Below, piece by piece: positions 15,774 through 25,700 of a DNA stretch of 64,000 bases (the first letter of the stretch is position 1; each line of letters starts with the position of its first letter). The translations under genes and the position numbers were made by a program. Below the pieces are notes generated by a model that was not told where the DNA came from, made no database searches, and saw only the letters and a program-made list of their open reading frames with translations. Source of the stretch: Spongiactinospora sp. TRM90649 (GTDB taxonomy: Bacteria > Actinomycetota > Actinomycetes > Streptosporangiales > Streptosporangiaceae); assembly GCF_029382225.1 (NCBI RefSeq), contig NZ_JARLTC010000044.1, positions 1-64,000 on the forward strand. Direction: 5' to 3'.

Positions 15774-16227
15774 TCGGGCCGGGATCGGCAAGGTGGGCCC
15801 GTTGTCTGTGAGTCTCCGGTTCGCCGTGTCTTGGGGCTGCTGGCTTCAAGGCACGGCGGTCTACCCGTCGGCGGTCAGGTCGTGGCGGGCAACGCGCGTA
15901 CCTAGCAGATTCCGGACAGTCGGCAATATAAGGTGACCAAAGTCTGGAATAGGTTGGTACGCGATAAAACGGCGCAACCAGTCCTTGCCTGAGTCCAAGG
16001 ACAAGGCCATCCGCATGCTGCTGGAGTGTGCTCAGACGGCCGCGTACCTTTCTATGAGTCAGATAAGCGCGGGAGCAGGCCCGCGTAGCCGCACGCAGAC
16101 GGTAGGGGCGCATCGGGGACACCAACGAAAGGCGATGTGATGATCTATCTGACGTGAGCGAACACCCACAGAATGTCAGCCCCCTGGGGTAGCGTCGGGG
16201 CTCCCGAGCTCAACAGGGCGGAAGGAT
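15774..16227 (+). other. Non-coding region holding the left inverted repeat
   Basis: About 450 bases without a convincing gene. It contains the 31-bp repeat at 15907-15937 and locally AT-richer sequence (AATATAAGG, GCGATAAAACGG) that could hold the promoter of the HNH-helicase gene. GGAAGGA at 16220-16226 is the likely ribosome binding site of that gene. Confidence 0.4.
15907..15937 (+). repeat. Left 31-bp inverted repeat of the HNH-helicase module
   Basis: The sequence starts AGATTCCGGACAGTCGGCAA and ends TATAAGGTGAC. Its reverse complement occurs at 19740-19770 with 29 of 31 positions identical. The two copies face inward around exactly two genes. They could be ends of a mobile cassette or paired regulatory sites. 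No obvious target-site duplication flanks them. Confidence 0.85.
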
Positions 16228-18252
16228 GTGGCTACCGTGGTGGAACTCGATCCGCAACGGTTCTTCAGTGCCTCTCAGCGACAGATGCTGTTCACAGCAG
16301 CCGAGGGGCGGTGTCAGTGGTGCAGTGCAGAGCTGTTGGAAAGGTGGCACGCCGACCATCGCATTCCCTGGGCTGACGGTGGTCACACCACGATCGAGAA
16401 CGGTCAAGCGCTGTGTGATGCATGCAATCACCGCAAAGGACGCCAGATGCAGTTCCGCGACGACTTCGCCCCCCGCCCCTTTCAAGAGGAAGTCATCAAC
16501 CAGGTGCTCGGCCGACTGCGCGCCAACCTGGACCGCACGGTCGTCCTGGCCTCACCGGGATCAGGCAAGACCCTCGCCTACCAGTCGCTTGCGACCCGCC
16601 TGTACCGCGAAGACCTGATCACCAACATAGCGGTGTTTGTGCCCCGCACCGCGCTTGCGCAGCAGTGCGAGACCAGTTGGATGAACAAGACCGCCAACGG
16701 CGAGATTCGCGGGCTCTGCCTGTTGTTCGATGGAACCAAGCGGCTGGGGATGATCCGACACAAGGTCAACGAGACACCCCTCACAGTCCAGAGCCAGCCC
16801 GGTAGCGGCTTCGTATCCACTTACAGCGCACTAGTCACTAACGAGGCGGTCTTCCTCAACTGGGCGACGGTCAATCAAGACCGGTTCTTGTTGATCGCTG
16901 ATGAGGCGCAGTTCTGCGGAGACACCAATGATGCGGACAACGGAGGAACCCGCGCCGGAGAGCTCATCAAAAGGATGCACGACTACGCCAGGCATACGCT
17001 CCTGCTGACCGGGACGCCTTACCGGGCCGATAACCAGCCGCTAATCCTTGCCGACTATGAGCCTGACCCGGCCAACCCCAAACGCCGCAAGCTCGTCCAC
17101 CACGCTGAGGCCAGCTACGCCGACGGCATCGCGGAGGGGTATCTACGCAAGTTCGAGCTTAACCGTACGGACTCGCGCGTATCCAAGCGAACGCTGAATG
17201 GTCAGGACGGCACTGGTGAGAGCCTGGTGGAGTACAACCTGTCTGATGACGGCAGTGAATTGGTACCAGTACTGCGAGATGAAAAGACCTGGAAGCCACT
17301 CGTCGACCGGGTGGTGTCGGCGGTGCGCGACAAACAGGTGTTCAACCGGCAGTACCGAGGACTAATTTCCTGCATGGGGCAGAAGGAGGCACGGAGGGTC
17401 ACTGAGTACCTGCAAGCCACCTACCCAAGTCTGAAGGTCAAGCTAGCGGTGTCCTCCGACACAGAGGCACCCCAGGCGCTCGCGGACTTCAAGTTTCAGG
17501 AGCAGGACGTTCTGGTCACCGTCCGGATGGCGTTCATTGGCTATGACTGCCCGCAGATCACGGTCGTTGGTGTCCTGACGCACTACCGCGACGGCGGTCA
17601 TCTCATGCAGCTGGTCGGCCGCGGACTGCGAGTGTGGAAGGAAATGGCCCCCCGCGCCCAGTCATGTGTGATCATTGCCCCGGATGACCCAAAGATGCAA
17701 GGTTTTCTGGAACTGTTGCGTGATGAGAGCGAGGCTGGCCTGAGGCTCGTCGAGGAACGCGAGCGCGAGGCCGCAGAGAAGGGTTCGGTACAGGAGGCTC
17801 TGTCCTACGTCGAGTCCGCAGTTGCTGCGGGCACCCGAGCCTCCAGCAACGAGGTCGACATGGACGTCGCCGAGGTCGTACTCGTCGAGCAGATCAAGCA
17901 CGAGGTCGAGTCCGCTGAGACCGTCACCAAGCTGAAGCAGGTGATCGAACTAGCCGGGCTTCGCCTCAAAGTCCAAACCGCCGTCCCGCAACCGTGTCCT
18001 GAACCTGGGCCTCCGCCGGTCTTCGAGGTCCCCAAAACCGAACGCGAGCAGATCGAGGAGATCAAAGGCAGGGTGCGGGACGCCGTCACGAGTCACCTCG
18101 CCAAGAAGGGAATCACGCCGGATGCTCCCGGTTACCAAGAAGCCGTGACAAGAGCAATGGCTCAGGTTAAGCGTGCCTCGTGCAGCGCAGATGAGGCCAA
18201 CACGGTAGAGAAGGCAAACCGGAGGTTGCAGGCTGCGCTCAGCCTCACCTAA
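16228..18252 (+). CDS. HNH endonuclease fused to SF2 helicase
   Basis: 674 residues. The N-terminal HNH domain (about 12-73) has the zinc Cys pairs CQWC and CDAC and the ADHRIPWADGG core with a following Asn and His. The SF2 helicase starts near residue 82 (RPFQEEVINQVL): Walker A ASPGSGKT (108-115), DEAQ in place of DEAD, TGTPYRA as motif III, and QLVGRGLR as motif VI. The C-terminal 190 residues are Glu/Lys-rich and probably coiled-coil (EEREREAAEKG). GTG 16228 is very close to its GGAAGGA; GTG 16237 has better spacing. The nuclease-plus-translocase design, the partner gene 32 bases downstream and the island setting point to anti-phage or anti-plasmid DNA cleavage; this is inference. Confidence 0.85.
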   Translation: MATVVELDPQRFFSASQRQMLFTAAEGRCQWCSAELLERWHADHRIPWADGGHTTIENGQALCDACNHRKGRQMQFRDDFAPRPFQEEVINQVLGRLRANLDRTVVLASPGSGKTLAYQSLATRLYREDLITNIAVFVPRTALAQQCETSWMNKTANGEIRGLCLLFDGTKRLGMIRHKVNETPLTVQSQPGSGFVSTYSALVTNEAVFLNWATVNQDRFLLIADEAQFCGDTNDADNGGTRAGELIKRMHDYARHTLLLTGTPYRADNQPLILADYEPDPANPKRRKLVHHAEASYADGIAEGYLRKFELNRTDSRVSKRTLNGQDGTGESLVEYNLSDDGSELVPVLRDEKTWKPLVDRVVSAVRDKQVFNRQYRGLISCMGQKEARRVTEYLQATYPSLKVKLAVSSDTEAPQALADFKFQEQDVLVTVRMAFIGYDCPQITVVGVLTHYRDGGHLMQLVGRGLRVWKEMAPRAQSCVIIAPDDPKMQGFLELLRDESEAGLRLVEEREREAAEKGSVQEALSYVESAVAAGTRASSNEVDMDVAEVVLVEQIKHEVESAETVTKLKQVIELAGLRLKVQTAVPQPCPEPGPPPVFEVPKTEREQIEEIKGRVRDAVTSHLAKKGITPDAPGYQEAVTRAMAQVKRASCSADEANTVEKANRRLQAALSLT

Positions 18253-18284
18253 CTCCATCCCAGCGGGAAGGACTACCGAACATC

Positions 18285-19640
18285 ATGGCCACGCGCGTTG
18301 ACTCCAACAGCTACTTGACCGACGAGCAGAAGCAGGTCTACCAACTCCGCGTCAGCCTAGAACGCAACGGCGGCACCCCCGTGGGGTTCTTGGACCTGCT
18401 AGCGGCCGTGGTGGAGGACAACACATGGCAGAAGATCCCTTCCGGGGTCAATCATGACCGGCCGTTCGACGTCTTCTCCGACTTCATCGAGGCCAAGCCG
18501 CCCTTCGGGTTGGACTCCCAAGTTCAGCACGTGCGTACCTTGCTCCAGTTGCGCCACCCGAATGAGGGTGTCCCCCACATCCGCGAACGGATGGAGCGGA
18601 TGCGGAGACGAGTAACCGAACTTCTCGGCCCCGACCCCGAGCATGACCCGATCACTCGCGACGCTCAGGGTTTTGGTGCCTACGCCGAGTACGGCTGCTG
18701 GCTGTTCGCCCTGATGGTCGCCCGAAGCGCCCGTAATGCCCGAGGCGGTTCACTCCCCGGCGCGCCTGTTAGCGACCCCAACGACCAACCCGAAAGGCCT
18801 TCGACTCCTGAATCGGGCAAGGTGTCGTTCACCGCCTTTGCCGAACGGGCCGGATGCGACGTCGGGCGTGTTTCACGCTACTTCAAGGCATGGGAGCGTG
18901 CGGCGCAGGCCGGCATCGTGCCACCTGCGGCCAAGCTAAGACCCGGCCAGGAAGTCGCCCTTCCAGCGCCGGAGACATGGGCGGCCTATTTTACTTTTTA
19001 CGAGACTAGCAATGACAAGCGCCAGCAACTCGCGGCAGAGGCCGAGGCGATCGGCACCAGCTACAAGAAGGCGGTGGAGATTACCTCCAACCGCCCGGCG
19101 ATGCGTGCGGCAATCCTCGGCGATCCACAGACCGCCGAAGCCGCACGAGACGCACTCCTGGAGCGGCCGGAGGCCCGAGCCGCTGTCATGGCCCAAGCCT
19201 TGGCCGATCCCGTCCTACGCAAAGAGGCCGCCGTCGAGACGCGTCGGGCCGAGCGCGCCGAGTACGTGCAGCGGGTCTTGACGGAGGGGAAGGCGAAATC
19301 TCCCGGCGGCCAGTTGGTCGAGCTCAGCCCCGAGGCACGCGAGAACGCCGCTAACCATCTCGCGGTCGTTCAAGATTCGCACGCCAGCGCCGACGCCGTC
19401 ACTGAGTCATATGAGTTCGTGCAGAACCTGATCGCCGAAGTGGTGCAAGCCGACCCCGATCTCCTGATTCGCGAGCAGCGTACCAAGCTAAGCAAAACAT
19501 TGCACAATACCGTCAAGAGCATCCAGTCGATCGACCCCGATGACCTACTCGCCTTCGCCGATGACTCCCTGGTTATCAGGGTCACCGAGTTGCAGCAGAA
19601 GGTGAACGACCTGGCAGCCCTGATCGTACGGCGGCAGTAG
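18285..19640 (+). CDS. HTH-containing partner of the HNH-helicase, family unknown
   Basis: 451 residues, start ATG 18285 preceded by GGGAAGGAC. Residues about 1-130 are helical with WQKIPSGVNHDRPFDVFSDF and a Met/Arg-rich helix (RERMERMRRRV). Around 185-215 lies a helix-turn-helix-like segment (FTAFAERAGCDVGRVSRYFK). Residues 240-340 form charged Ala/Arg-rich helices, and the C-terminus is helical (KLSKTLHNTVKSIQSID). There is no nuclease or ATPase motif. It is transcribed with the helicase and nothing else, so it is likely a DNA-recognition or regulatory subunit. I do not recognise the family. Confidence 0.75.
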   Translation: MATRVDSNSYLTDEQKQVYQLRVSLERNGGTPVGFLDLLAAVVEDNTWQKIPSGVNHDRPFDVFSDFIEAKPPFGLDSQVQHVRTLLQLRHPNEGVPHIRERMERMRRRVTELLGPDPEHDPITRDAQGFGAYAEYGCWLFALMVARSARNARGGSLPGAPVSDPNDQPERPSTPESGKVSFTAFAERAGCDVGRVSRYFKAWERAAQAGIVPPAAKLRPGQEVALPAPETWAAYFTFYETSNDKRQQLAAEAEAIGTSYKKAVEITSNRPAMRAAILGDPQTAEAARDALLERPEARAAVMAQALADPVLRKEAAVETRRAERAEYVQRVLTEGKAKSPGGQLVELSPEARENAANHLAVVQDSHASADAVTESYEFVQNLIAEVVQADPDLLIREQRTKLSKTLHNTVKSIQSIDPDDLLAFADDSLVIRVTELQQKVNDLAALIVRRQ

Positions 19641-20011
19641 CGTCGACTATTCTCAACGTGAGGCATACTCGCCCGCGTGGAGCTCCGAGGAACAGCCCGT
19701 AACATCCGAAGTTTGCAGCCAATGGTTGTGGTATGGGCTGTCAGCTTATATAGCCGACTGTCCGGAATCTTCGGAGCTCCTCAATCCACTGGGCCTGGAA
19801 CCGCGCGCGACCGCGGGCCCTGCCGCCCCACGCCTACGATGTGCGCCCGCTGAGCCAGCGTCACCGGCTGGTCGCCCGCAGCCACCTGGTGTGTCACAGC
19901 GTTTGTAAAACCAGGAAACGCACACTGATTCCCGGACAGCGCGAACAGCCGGTTCGTAACCGGGTCCGGATGTCCTTACGCCTACCCGATGCCACAAATC
20001 GCAGAGTACTC
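19641..20011 (+). other. Non-coding region holding the right inverted repeat
   Basis: No gene is supported in this 370-base stretch. It contains the repeat at 19740-19770. An in-frame extension of the next gene begins at 19841, but its residues look random before MTTDKPAS, so it is treated as leader. Confidence 0.4.
19740..19770 (-). repeat. Right 31-bp inverted repeat of the HNH-helicase module
   Basis: Read on the minus strand it begins AGATTCCGGACAGTCGGCTA and ends TATAAGCTGAC, differing from the left copy at two positions. It lies 99 bases after the stop of the HTH partner gene. Its AGATTCCGGACAG core also appears on the minus strand near 56533-56550. Confidence 0.85.
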
Positions 20012-21448
20012 ATGACCACGGACAAACCGGCCTCCGCTGAGTTGACCCTGGAGCCAATAGATGTACGGCCGTTTAGCACCCTGGTACAGGCGGTGTCGGC
20101 CAGGCCAAGCACTGAGCCGATGACCCGTTCAGTCCCGGGCTCGAGTGGCGCTCTTGCGATGAAGTCTTCCTTCGACTTCGATGGAGCCATGCCGCCTCCC
20201 CGGCGAACCATTAACCCGGCACGGCTGGCCGCCCGGCGGGCCGAACTGGGACTCACGCATGCGGAGCTGGCTGATCGAGTCGGGGTGTCGTCCCGCATGA
20301 TCTCCTTCTACGAGGAAGGAAGACATACCCCGACGCCAGCGCGATTGGAGCAACTGGCCGCTGCCCTCGGTTGTGAGGTTGATGCTCTGACCGGCACTCG
20401 GCGTGGGCAGGAGACGCTGGTCGACCTGAGGTATGCCGCAGGGCTGACCTTGGAGCGAGTAGCTGAGCTTCTGCGTGCTTCGCAGGCGGGGAGGGAACTG
20501 TGCGTCTCCGCCTCCAAGATTTCCGCTTTGGAGTGCGGCCGACCGGTGCGAGGGCGGCACTGGCAGGATCCGGAGGCGACCGGACGGCTGCTCGCTCCGC
20601 TGGCGAAGGCGTACGGCGTTCCCATTCGAATGGTGCTGGACGCCTGGATGCGCACCCGGGGGGACGAGCCGGCGCCGGTGCCGGGCAACAAACAAAGGCA
20701 GAAGCCCTCGCGGATCGCGTTGGCGACGTGGGAGTCGTTGAACGAGCGGCAGCAGATCTATCTGGGGGAGATCATGCGTGACGATCGCATGACGGAGACC
20801 GAGATGTGGATGCGGCGGGTCCAGCGGCTTCCCGTACCGAGAGCAGCCGAGTGGCGCAAGGTGCCTTTGACGCTGAAGGCCGCGCCGTCGGTGGTCGGTT
20901 ATACCCGCCTGCAGGAGCGTCTTCGCCGGTCCGGAGTGCATGATCCCGGAGCAGGGCAGACGGTGCACGCATTGGAGCGGCGAAGGCTGCTGATGATCAC
21001 CGAGGACACGGTGGAGCATCCCGCCGTTGGCGAGGTCGGCCGAGTCCTTGTGGAGATCACCCGGCGCGGTCGTGCGGCTGCTCGGGCAGGGCTCGGTGAG
21101 CCTCGCGAGCCTGACCCGGCCGCCCATTTACTGTCAGAATGGCTCTGGGGAGTCTTGGCCCGTGTCGCGGCCGCCGAGCCGATCGGCTTGGAAGACGATC
21201 AACTGGCGGGGCGCTCCCTCTTCTTCATTGGCGTGGGCTATAGAGGTAGATCCGGAGGTCGACCGAGCCGTGGCTTCGTGGATTCCGTACCCGTCATGGC
21301 ACCGGGGGATACACACGTCGCCGAGTACAGATGGAGGCTCACCCGACTTGGCAGACGGCATGTGGCGGAGTACCTCGATGTCTACAGGCAGCTCTACCCG
21401 CGCGCTCTTACCATAGGACTCGATGCTCTCGCAGGTGATATGCCATAG
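20012..21448 (+). CDS. XRE-family regulator preceding the pPIWI-RE island
   Basis: 478 residues if read from ATG 20012; ATG 20189, with GGAG close upstream, is a credible shorter start that begins just before the DNA-binding domain. The helix-turn-helix (about residues 65-120) contains LGLTHAELADRVGVSSRMIS and SFYEEGRHTP. A second XRE-like segment follows (LTLERVAELLR, SKISALECGRP). The C-terminal 250 residues are unlike known sensor domains and may read a ligand or partner. It lies 55 bases upstream of the REase gene on the same strand and probably controls the defence operon; this is inferred from position. Confidence 0.7.
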   Translation: MTTDKPASAELTLEPIDVRPFSTLVQAVSARPSTEPMTRSVPGSSGALAMKSSFDFDGAMPPPRRTINPARLAARRAELGLTHAELADRVGVSSRMISFYEEGRHTPTPARLEQLAAALGCEVDALTGTRRGQETLVDLRYAAGLTLERVAELLRASQAGRELCVSASKISALECGRPVRGRHWQDPEATGRLLAPLAKAYGVPIRMVLDAWMRTRGDEPAPVPGNKQRQKPSRIALATWESLNERQQIYLGEIMRDDRMTETEMWMRRVQRLPVPRAAEWRKVPLTLKAAPSVVGYTRLQERLRRSGVHDPGAGQTVHALERRRLLMITEDTVEHPAVGEVGRVLVEITRRGRAAARAGLGEPREPDPAAHLLSEWLWGVLARVAAAEPIGLEDDQLAGRSLFFIGVGYRGRSGGRPSRGFVDSVPVMAPGDTHVAEYRWRLTRLGRRHVAEYLDVYRQLYPRALTIGLDALAGDMP

Positions 21449-21503
21449 TTGAATACTTTCCCTGGTTCGTCAGGGATTCTGTGGGAGGCGCCGTTTACGC
21501 TCT

Positions 21504-22754
21504 GTGCCTGTGACAAGCCCCATCGATGACGACGCACAGATGCTCGATGACGTCAGGGTCCGCTATCTCGTAACCCGTGCCGCGTTGCGTGCGGCGAGGG
21601 CGATGACCACCCCGGGGTTGGAACCAGAGCAACGCCTTACGACCTTGATGGAGTGCCACGGCACGATGTTGGCGGCTCGCGGTCCCGGAAATCCACTGCC
21701 GTTCGGAGAGTTCCGGCGGGCTCTAAAGGGTGATCTGGGGGGCCTGCTGCCGGACGGCATCAAGCCCTTGGACTTGGACGGGACGCTGGTCGTCGACCAG
21801 GACGGCCAGGTCACTGAGGACGCCTTCGATCTCGATCTTGAACAGCGAATGCTGCTGCATACCCTGCGCAAGCTCGACAAAGCCGCAGGCCTGATGAGCG
21901 ATCGGGAGCTTCAGGCCGAGATCGATCAAGAGACGGTCTACACCTTGCTACGCAAACGAGGTGACCAGGCTGTGTACGTGGCTGGCCGATCGGACCTGAT
22001 CAAGCGTCCCGCCGGCTCCAAAGACGAATTGTGTGAGCTGAGGTTGCCTCCTATGGTTGTCGACTTCTACAAGGAGATCCCGTACGACTCGGTTTACCGT
22101 GGCTGGTGGTTCCCCTGCCCGATCTGCGCCTGGCCGATGCGCCTGGTCGCCCGGAAGAACATCGGTGTTCCGGTGGGGACGGCTCGCTGCTGGCATGCTC
22201 CACACGCCGATATGGGGGCCTCCTATCTGTTCCGGCTACCGACGGATTTGAGTGCGCCCGAGTTGCTGCCTGAGCCGTCTCCTCCACGCCCTGATGGGCG
22301 CGAGGCCGTGCTCTACCCGGATGTCAAGAAGGTGCCGCAGGCCCGGCCCATAGATGGGCACAAGGCCCTCGTTCGGGGCATCTGGCGGTATACGACCGTT
22401 CCCGGGCTGCCCGAACTGGCCCTGCGCGATCGTCTGACCGAGCGCGGGTTGAAGGTGGAGATGTGGCCGGGGCTGGACGCATACGACCTCCTGGTCGAGG
22501 TCGGCCCCAAGCGGGGCAAGAAACAGAAGTTCAAGGTCGATGTCAAGGATTACACCTCGGCTACGACACTCGCGAAGCTCGTCCACGCCCAGGAAGGCGA
22601 CAGGGGCGGCGCTGATTGGTTGGTCGTCCCGGATTATCGGGCTGGCCAGATTCCGCTGCTGTCCGGAGTGTGCGCCAAGTATGAGATGCGGGTGGCCGCC
22701 GCCTCGGAGTTCGGCGAGATGGTCTGCGAGAAGTCAGGGGTGAACTGGACGTGA
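21504..22754 (+). CDS. pPIWI-RE island REase-fold nuclease
   Basis: 416 residues, GTG start (21504, or GTG 21510). The N-terminal 180 residues are helical and family-specific. A zinc-ribbon-like Cys cluster (PCPICAWPM, then ARCWH) occupies about 205-232. The C-terminal restriction-endonuclease fold (about 300-400) has AYDLLVEV with an acidic residue, FKVDVKDYTS supplying the D-x-K, and DWLVVPDYRA. This matches the REase that accompanies pPIWI-RE proteins in the three-gene islands described by Burroughs, Iyer and Aravind. It is the probable DNA-cleaving effector. Its stop overlaps the helicase GTG by four bases (GTGA). Confidence 0.8.
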   Translation: MPVTSPIDDDAQMLDDVRVRYLVTRAALRAARAMTTPGLEPEQRLTTLMECHGTMLAARGPGNPLPFGEFRRALKGDLGGLLPDGIKPLDLDGTLVVDQDGQVTEDAFDLDLEQRMLLHTLRKLDKAAGLMSDRELQAEIDQETVYTLLRKRGDQAVYVAGRSDLIKRPAGSKDELCELRLPPMVVDFYKEIPYDSVYRGWWFPCPICAWPMRLVARKNIGVPVGTARCWHAPHADMGASYLFRLPTDLSAPELLPEPSPPRPDGREAVLYPDVKKVPQARPIDGHKALVRGIWRYTTVPGLPELALRDRLTERGLKVEMWPGLDAYDLLVEVGPKRGKKQKFKVDVKDYTSATTLAKLVHAQEGDRGGADWLVVPDYRAGQIPLLSGVCAKYEMRVAAASEFGEMVCEKSGVNWT

Positions 22755-25700
22755 GCGACACACCGATCGGAGAGACCGCGGTTTTCGCGGCACTCGCCCT
22801 GGCCGCCCATTACTTTCCCCGGGAGGTGGCGGGGGATGTCCGCGGAGCCGCTCCCTTCGCCCAAGCGGCTTTCCTGGTCTCAGGGAAGTACCAGGCCTGG
22901 GCCCGCTGGAAGAGCCTGCCCCACGATGAGAAGCAGCGAATCGCCGCGGTTTGTTCGATCGCTTCCAGTGACCTGGCTGACGTCCGGACGTTCTCCGTCG
23001 CGGCTCGTTCCCTGCTCGCGCCCTTGAATACGGACGTGCCCGATGGCACCGCCCCCATAGCGCTGTTCGAACTTGTCGGTGATACCCCGTTCACCGCCGA
23101 TGCCGCCCTGCCGAGGGTGGGGGGTGACCTGCTTCACTACGTCGACAGACAGCTCGCACGTTTCCGGCGCCCGAGCGCTCGTCCCAAGCCCCCAGAGTTC
23201 GCCGGCCCGGGCACATGGGCCACAGGGGAAATCTTCGTCAAGGAGGTGGGCCAAGTCCATGGACGTATTGTGATCCCCGCCTACCCTCAGTTCCGCGAAC
23301 CGCTCAACCATGACCAACTCCCTCATGTCTCGACCGCTCCGTACCTGGCAGATCTGCCGATTCCTACATCCGAGCTGCTCGACCTCGCAAAGAAGATCGA
23401 TCTGCGTTACCCGGAGGAGAAGCGGTACCTGCACCGCACCCTCAGACAACTCTTCGATGTGCTGCAGACCACCGACACGGTGTCGCCGAAGGACGCGCTG
23501 ACGTTGACCGCGGGCGGTATGGAGATCTTCCATGCGCCGACCGGCACTGGTAAGAGCGTCATGGTCCGGGTCATGGGCTCATGGTTCGCCGTCAACGGCC
23601 TCCGTGTGGCCGTCGTCCTGCCGGACATCAAGGCATGCCTTGCCGCGACCTGGAACGTGCGTGAGGATCTGGCCCATCTACACCGCTTGGGAGTCGTCGC
23701 CGATAAGTCAACGTGCGCGCACCTAATGTCCTCCTCCGGGATGCACGAGCGTGCACGGAAAAACGTTTTATTGCTTAATGAGGATCCCGATTCCCCAGGT
23801 GAATGGGGAGAGCGAGCAGAGCGTGATGTGGACCCGCTGGCCTACGGCTGCGCGCAGAAGACGTTTCTGGAAGCGACGGGAGACTACCCACCGGCACGTG
23901 AGCCGTGCCTGTCGCTCCACAAGCAGGGTGTGGGTTCGGCGGCTTGTCCTTGGATCCCCACCTGTGGAAAGTTCGCCCCGGTGTATGAAGCTTCCACAGC
24001 CAACGTCGTCATCATGAACCATTACGTGTTCATGCAGGGCAACCTCCGAATCGGTATGAACCAGGACGGCCGTCCGGTCCGCAGCTTGACAGCGGCCGAG
24101 TTCGCACTGAGAACCTGCCATGCGGTGCTCGTCGACGAGGTCGACCAATTCCAATCCCGGGCCGTCGACAAGTGCGCCAGCGAGATCATCCTGCATTCCA
24201 GACGCCACTGGTCGGCCGCACCCCAGGAGATGGACACCGACGCGAAGCGGTTGCGCATCGACGACGAGCACAACCTGCTGCCCGCCGTCAGCCACGTCCG
24301 CCTCATGGCCGAGTTCCTGCTGCTGAACATCTGCAAAAACGCCCTCAGCCTGCACGCCACAGAGGACGACCGAGCCCAGGCCCGCATCCCCGACCAGACG
24401 AGTACCCGCTGGCATCTAGCCCGCGGCCGGGACCGCACTTTGATCCGTCTGCTCTGGCCGGATGCAGACCCGTTGGAGGAGACGGACATCCCGGCCGAGC
24501 TGTTTCAGCGTCTCAACGCCCTGATGCCCGCCCGCTATCAACGCCTCGACCCGCTGACCGGCCAGGTGAGCCTTCTTGAGCCTGTCTGGAACGAGGTGCG
24601 GGAGGCACTCGACGCACTGGTGGCGCCGCGCGGCGAGCACCTGCTGGATACGGTCAAACTCGAACTCCACCGCCTTCTTGAGGACAGTGTCAAAGACCCG
24701 CACCAGCGCGCTCAGGCCATCAACCTCCTCGTCACCCGCACCGCCATGATCGAACTGGACGAGGCATTATCGGAGCTGCGGGAAAAAGCCCACGACTACC
24801 GCTCATCAGGCCTGCGCTCGGCCCAAAGAATCGTGGACAACCTTCAGACGACAGCCGTGTCATCGGTCCTTCCGCTCGGTACGCTCGGCCGCGCCATCAC
24901 CGGCTACCGCGTAACCGGGCTTGACGACCGGGAAAAGAACGCCGCCTTGGTCGCCCAGACCATCGCCGGCGACCCGCACACCTTCACCGCCGAGCTCGGC
25001 GGTATCGTCTCCCTGATACTGGCAGGCACCGAACGACCGGTGATGGGCCTCTCGGCCACCGCCTACTTCCCCCAAGCCGTACGGGAACACCTCCACGCTC
25101 CAGTGCGCTGGTGGATGACCGACGCACAGGCCAAGTCCATCCGAGCCAGAAAGCACAGAATCGACTACGGGGAAGGTCATCCCCTCTTCGGTGAGCCCAT
25201 CAAGGTCTCCGGCACCCATTCCAGCCGTAAGAAGGACGCGCTCATCGAACTGGGCGGCAACTTGTACGACCAGTACATCCACAGCGAACTCGAACGCACG
25301 GCCGTCAAGGATCCCGACCGCGCCCACGTCCTCGTCGTGGCCAACTCCTACCAGCAGTGCGCCTGGCTCGCACGCGGCATCGCCCAGGCCGGCCGGTACA
25401 GCGGCGGACTGTGCGTGGCGGTTCGGGCTGGCGAACGACACAGCGCCAATCCCGAACTGCCCAGGGAGAACATCGCCGCGCGGCTGACCGCAGAGCAGTT
25501 CGAGGAGTTCCCACAGCACGGGAAGATCTTGGTGGTACCTCTGTCGCTCATCGCCAGGGGCCTCAACATCGTCGTCGGAATCCGCTCGGCGGTCCGCTCC
25601 GTCTACCTGTGTGTACGCCCCCTCGCGCTGCTCAACGAACCAGCCGAGATGTACGGAAGCATCAACGCCGCCGGATTGCGCGCCCTGCCCACAGGTGGGA

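Noticed and set aside
15733..15936. 67-codon frame running into the left inverted repeat
   Set aside because: No ribosome binding site, random-looking composition, and overlap with the lipoprotein 3' end.
16226..16618. ATG at 16226 as start of the HNH-helicase
   Set aside because: It lies in a different frame, whose translation lacks the HNH and helicase motifs; GTG 16228 or 16237 is in frame.
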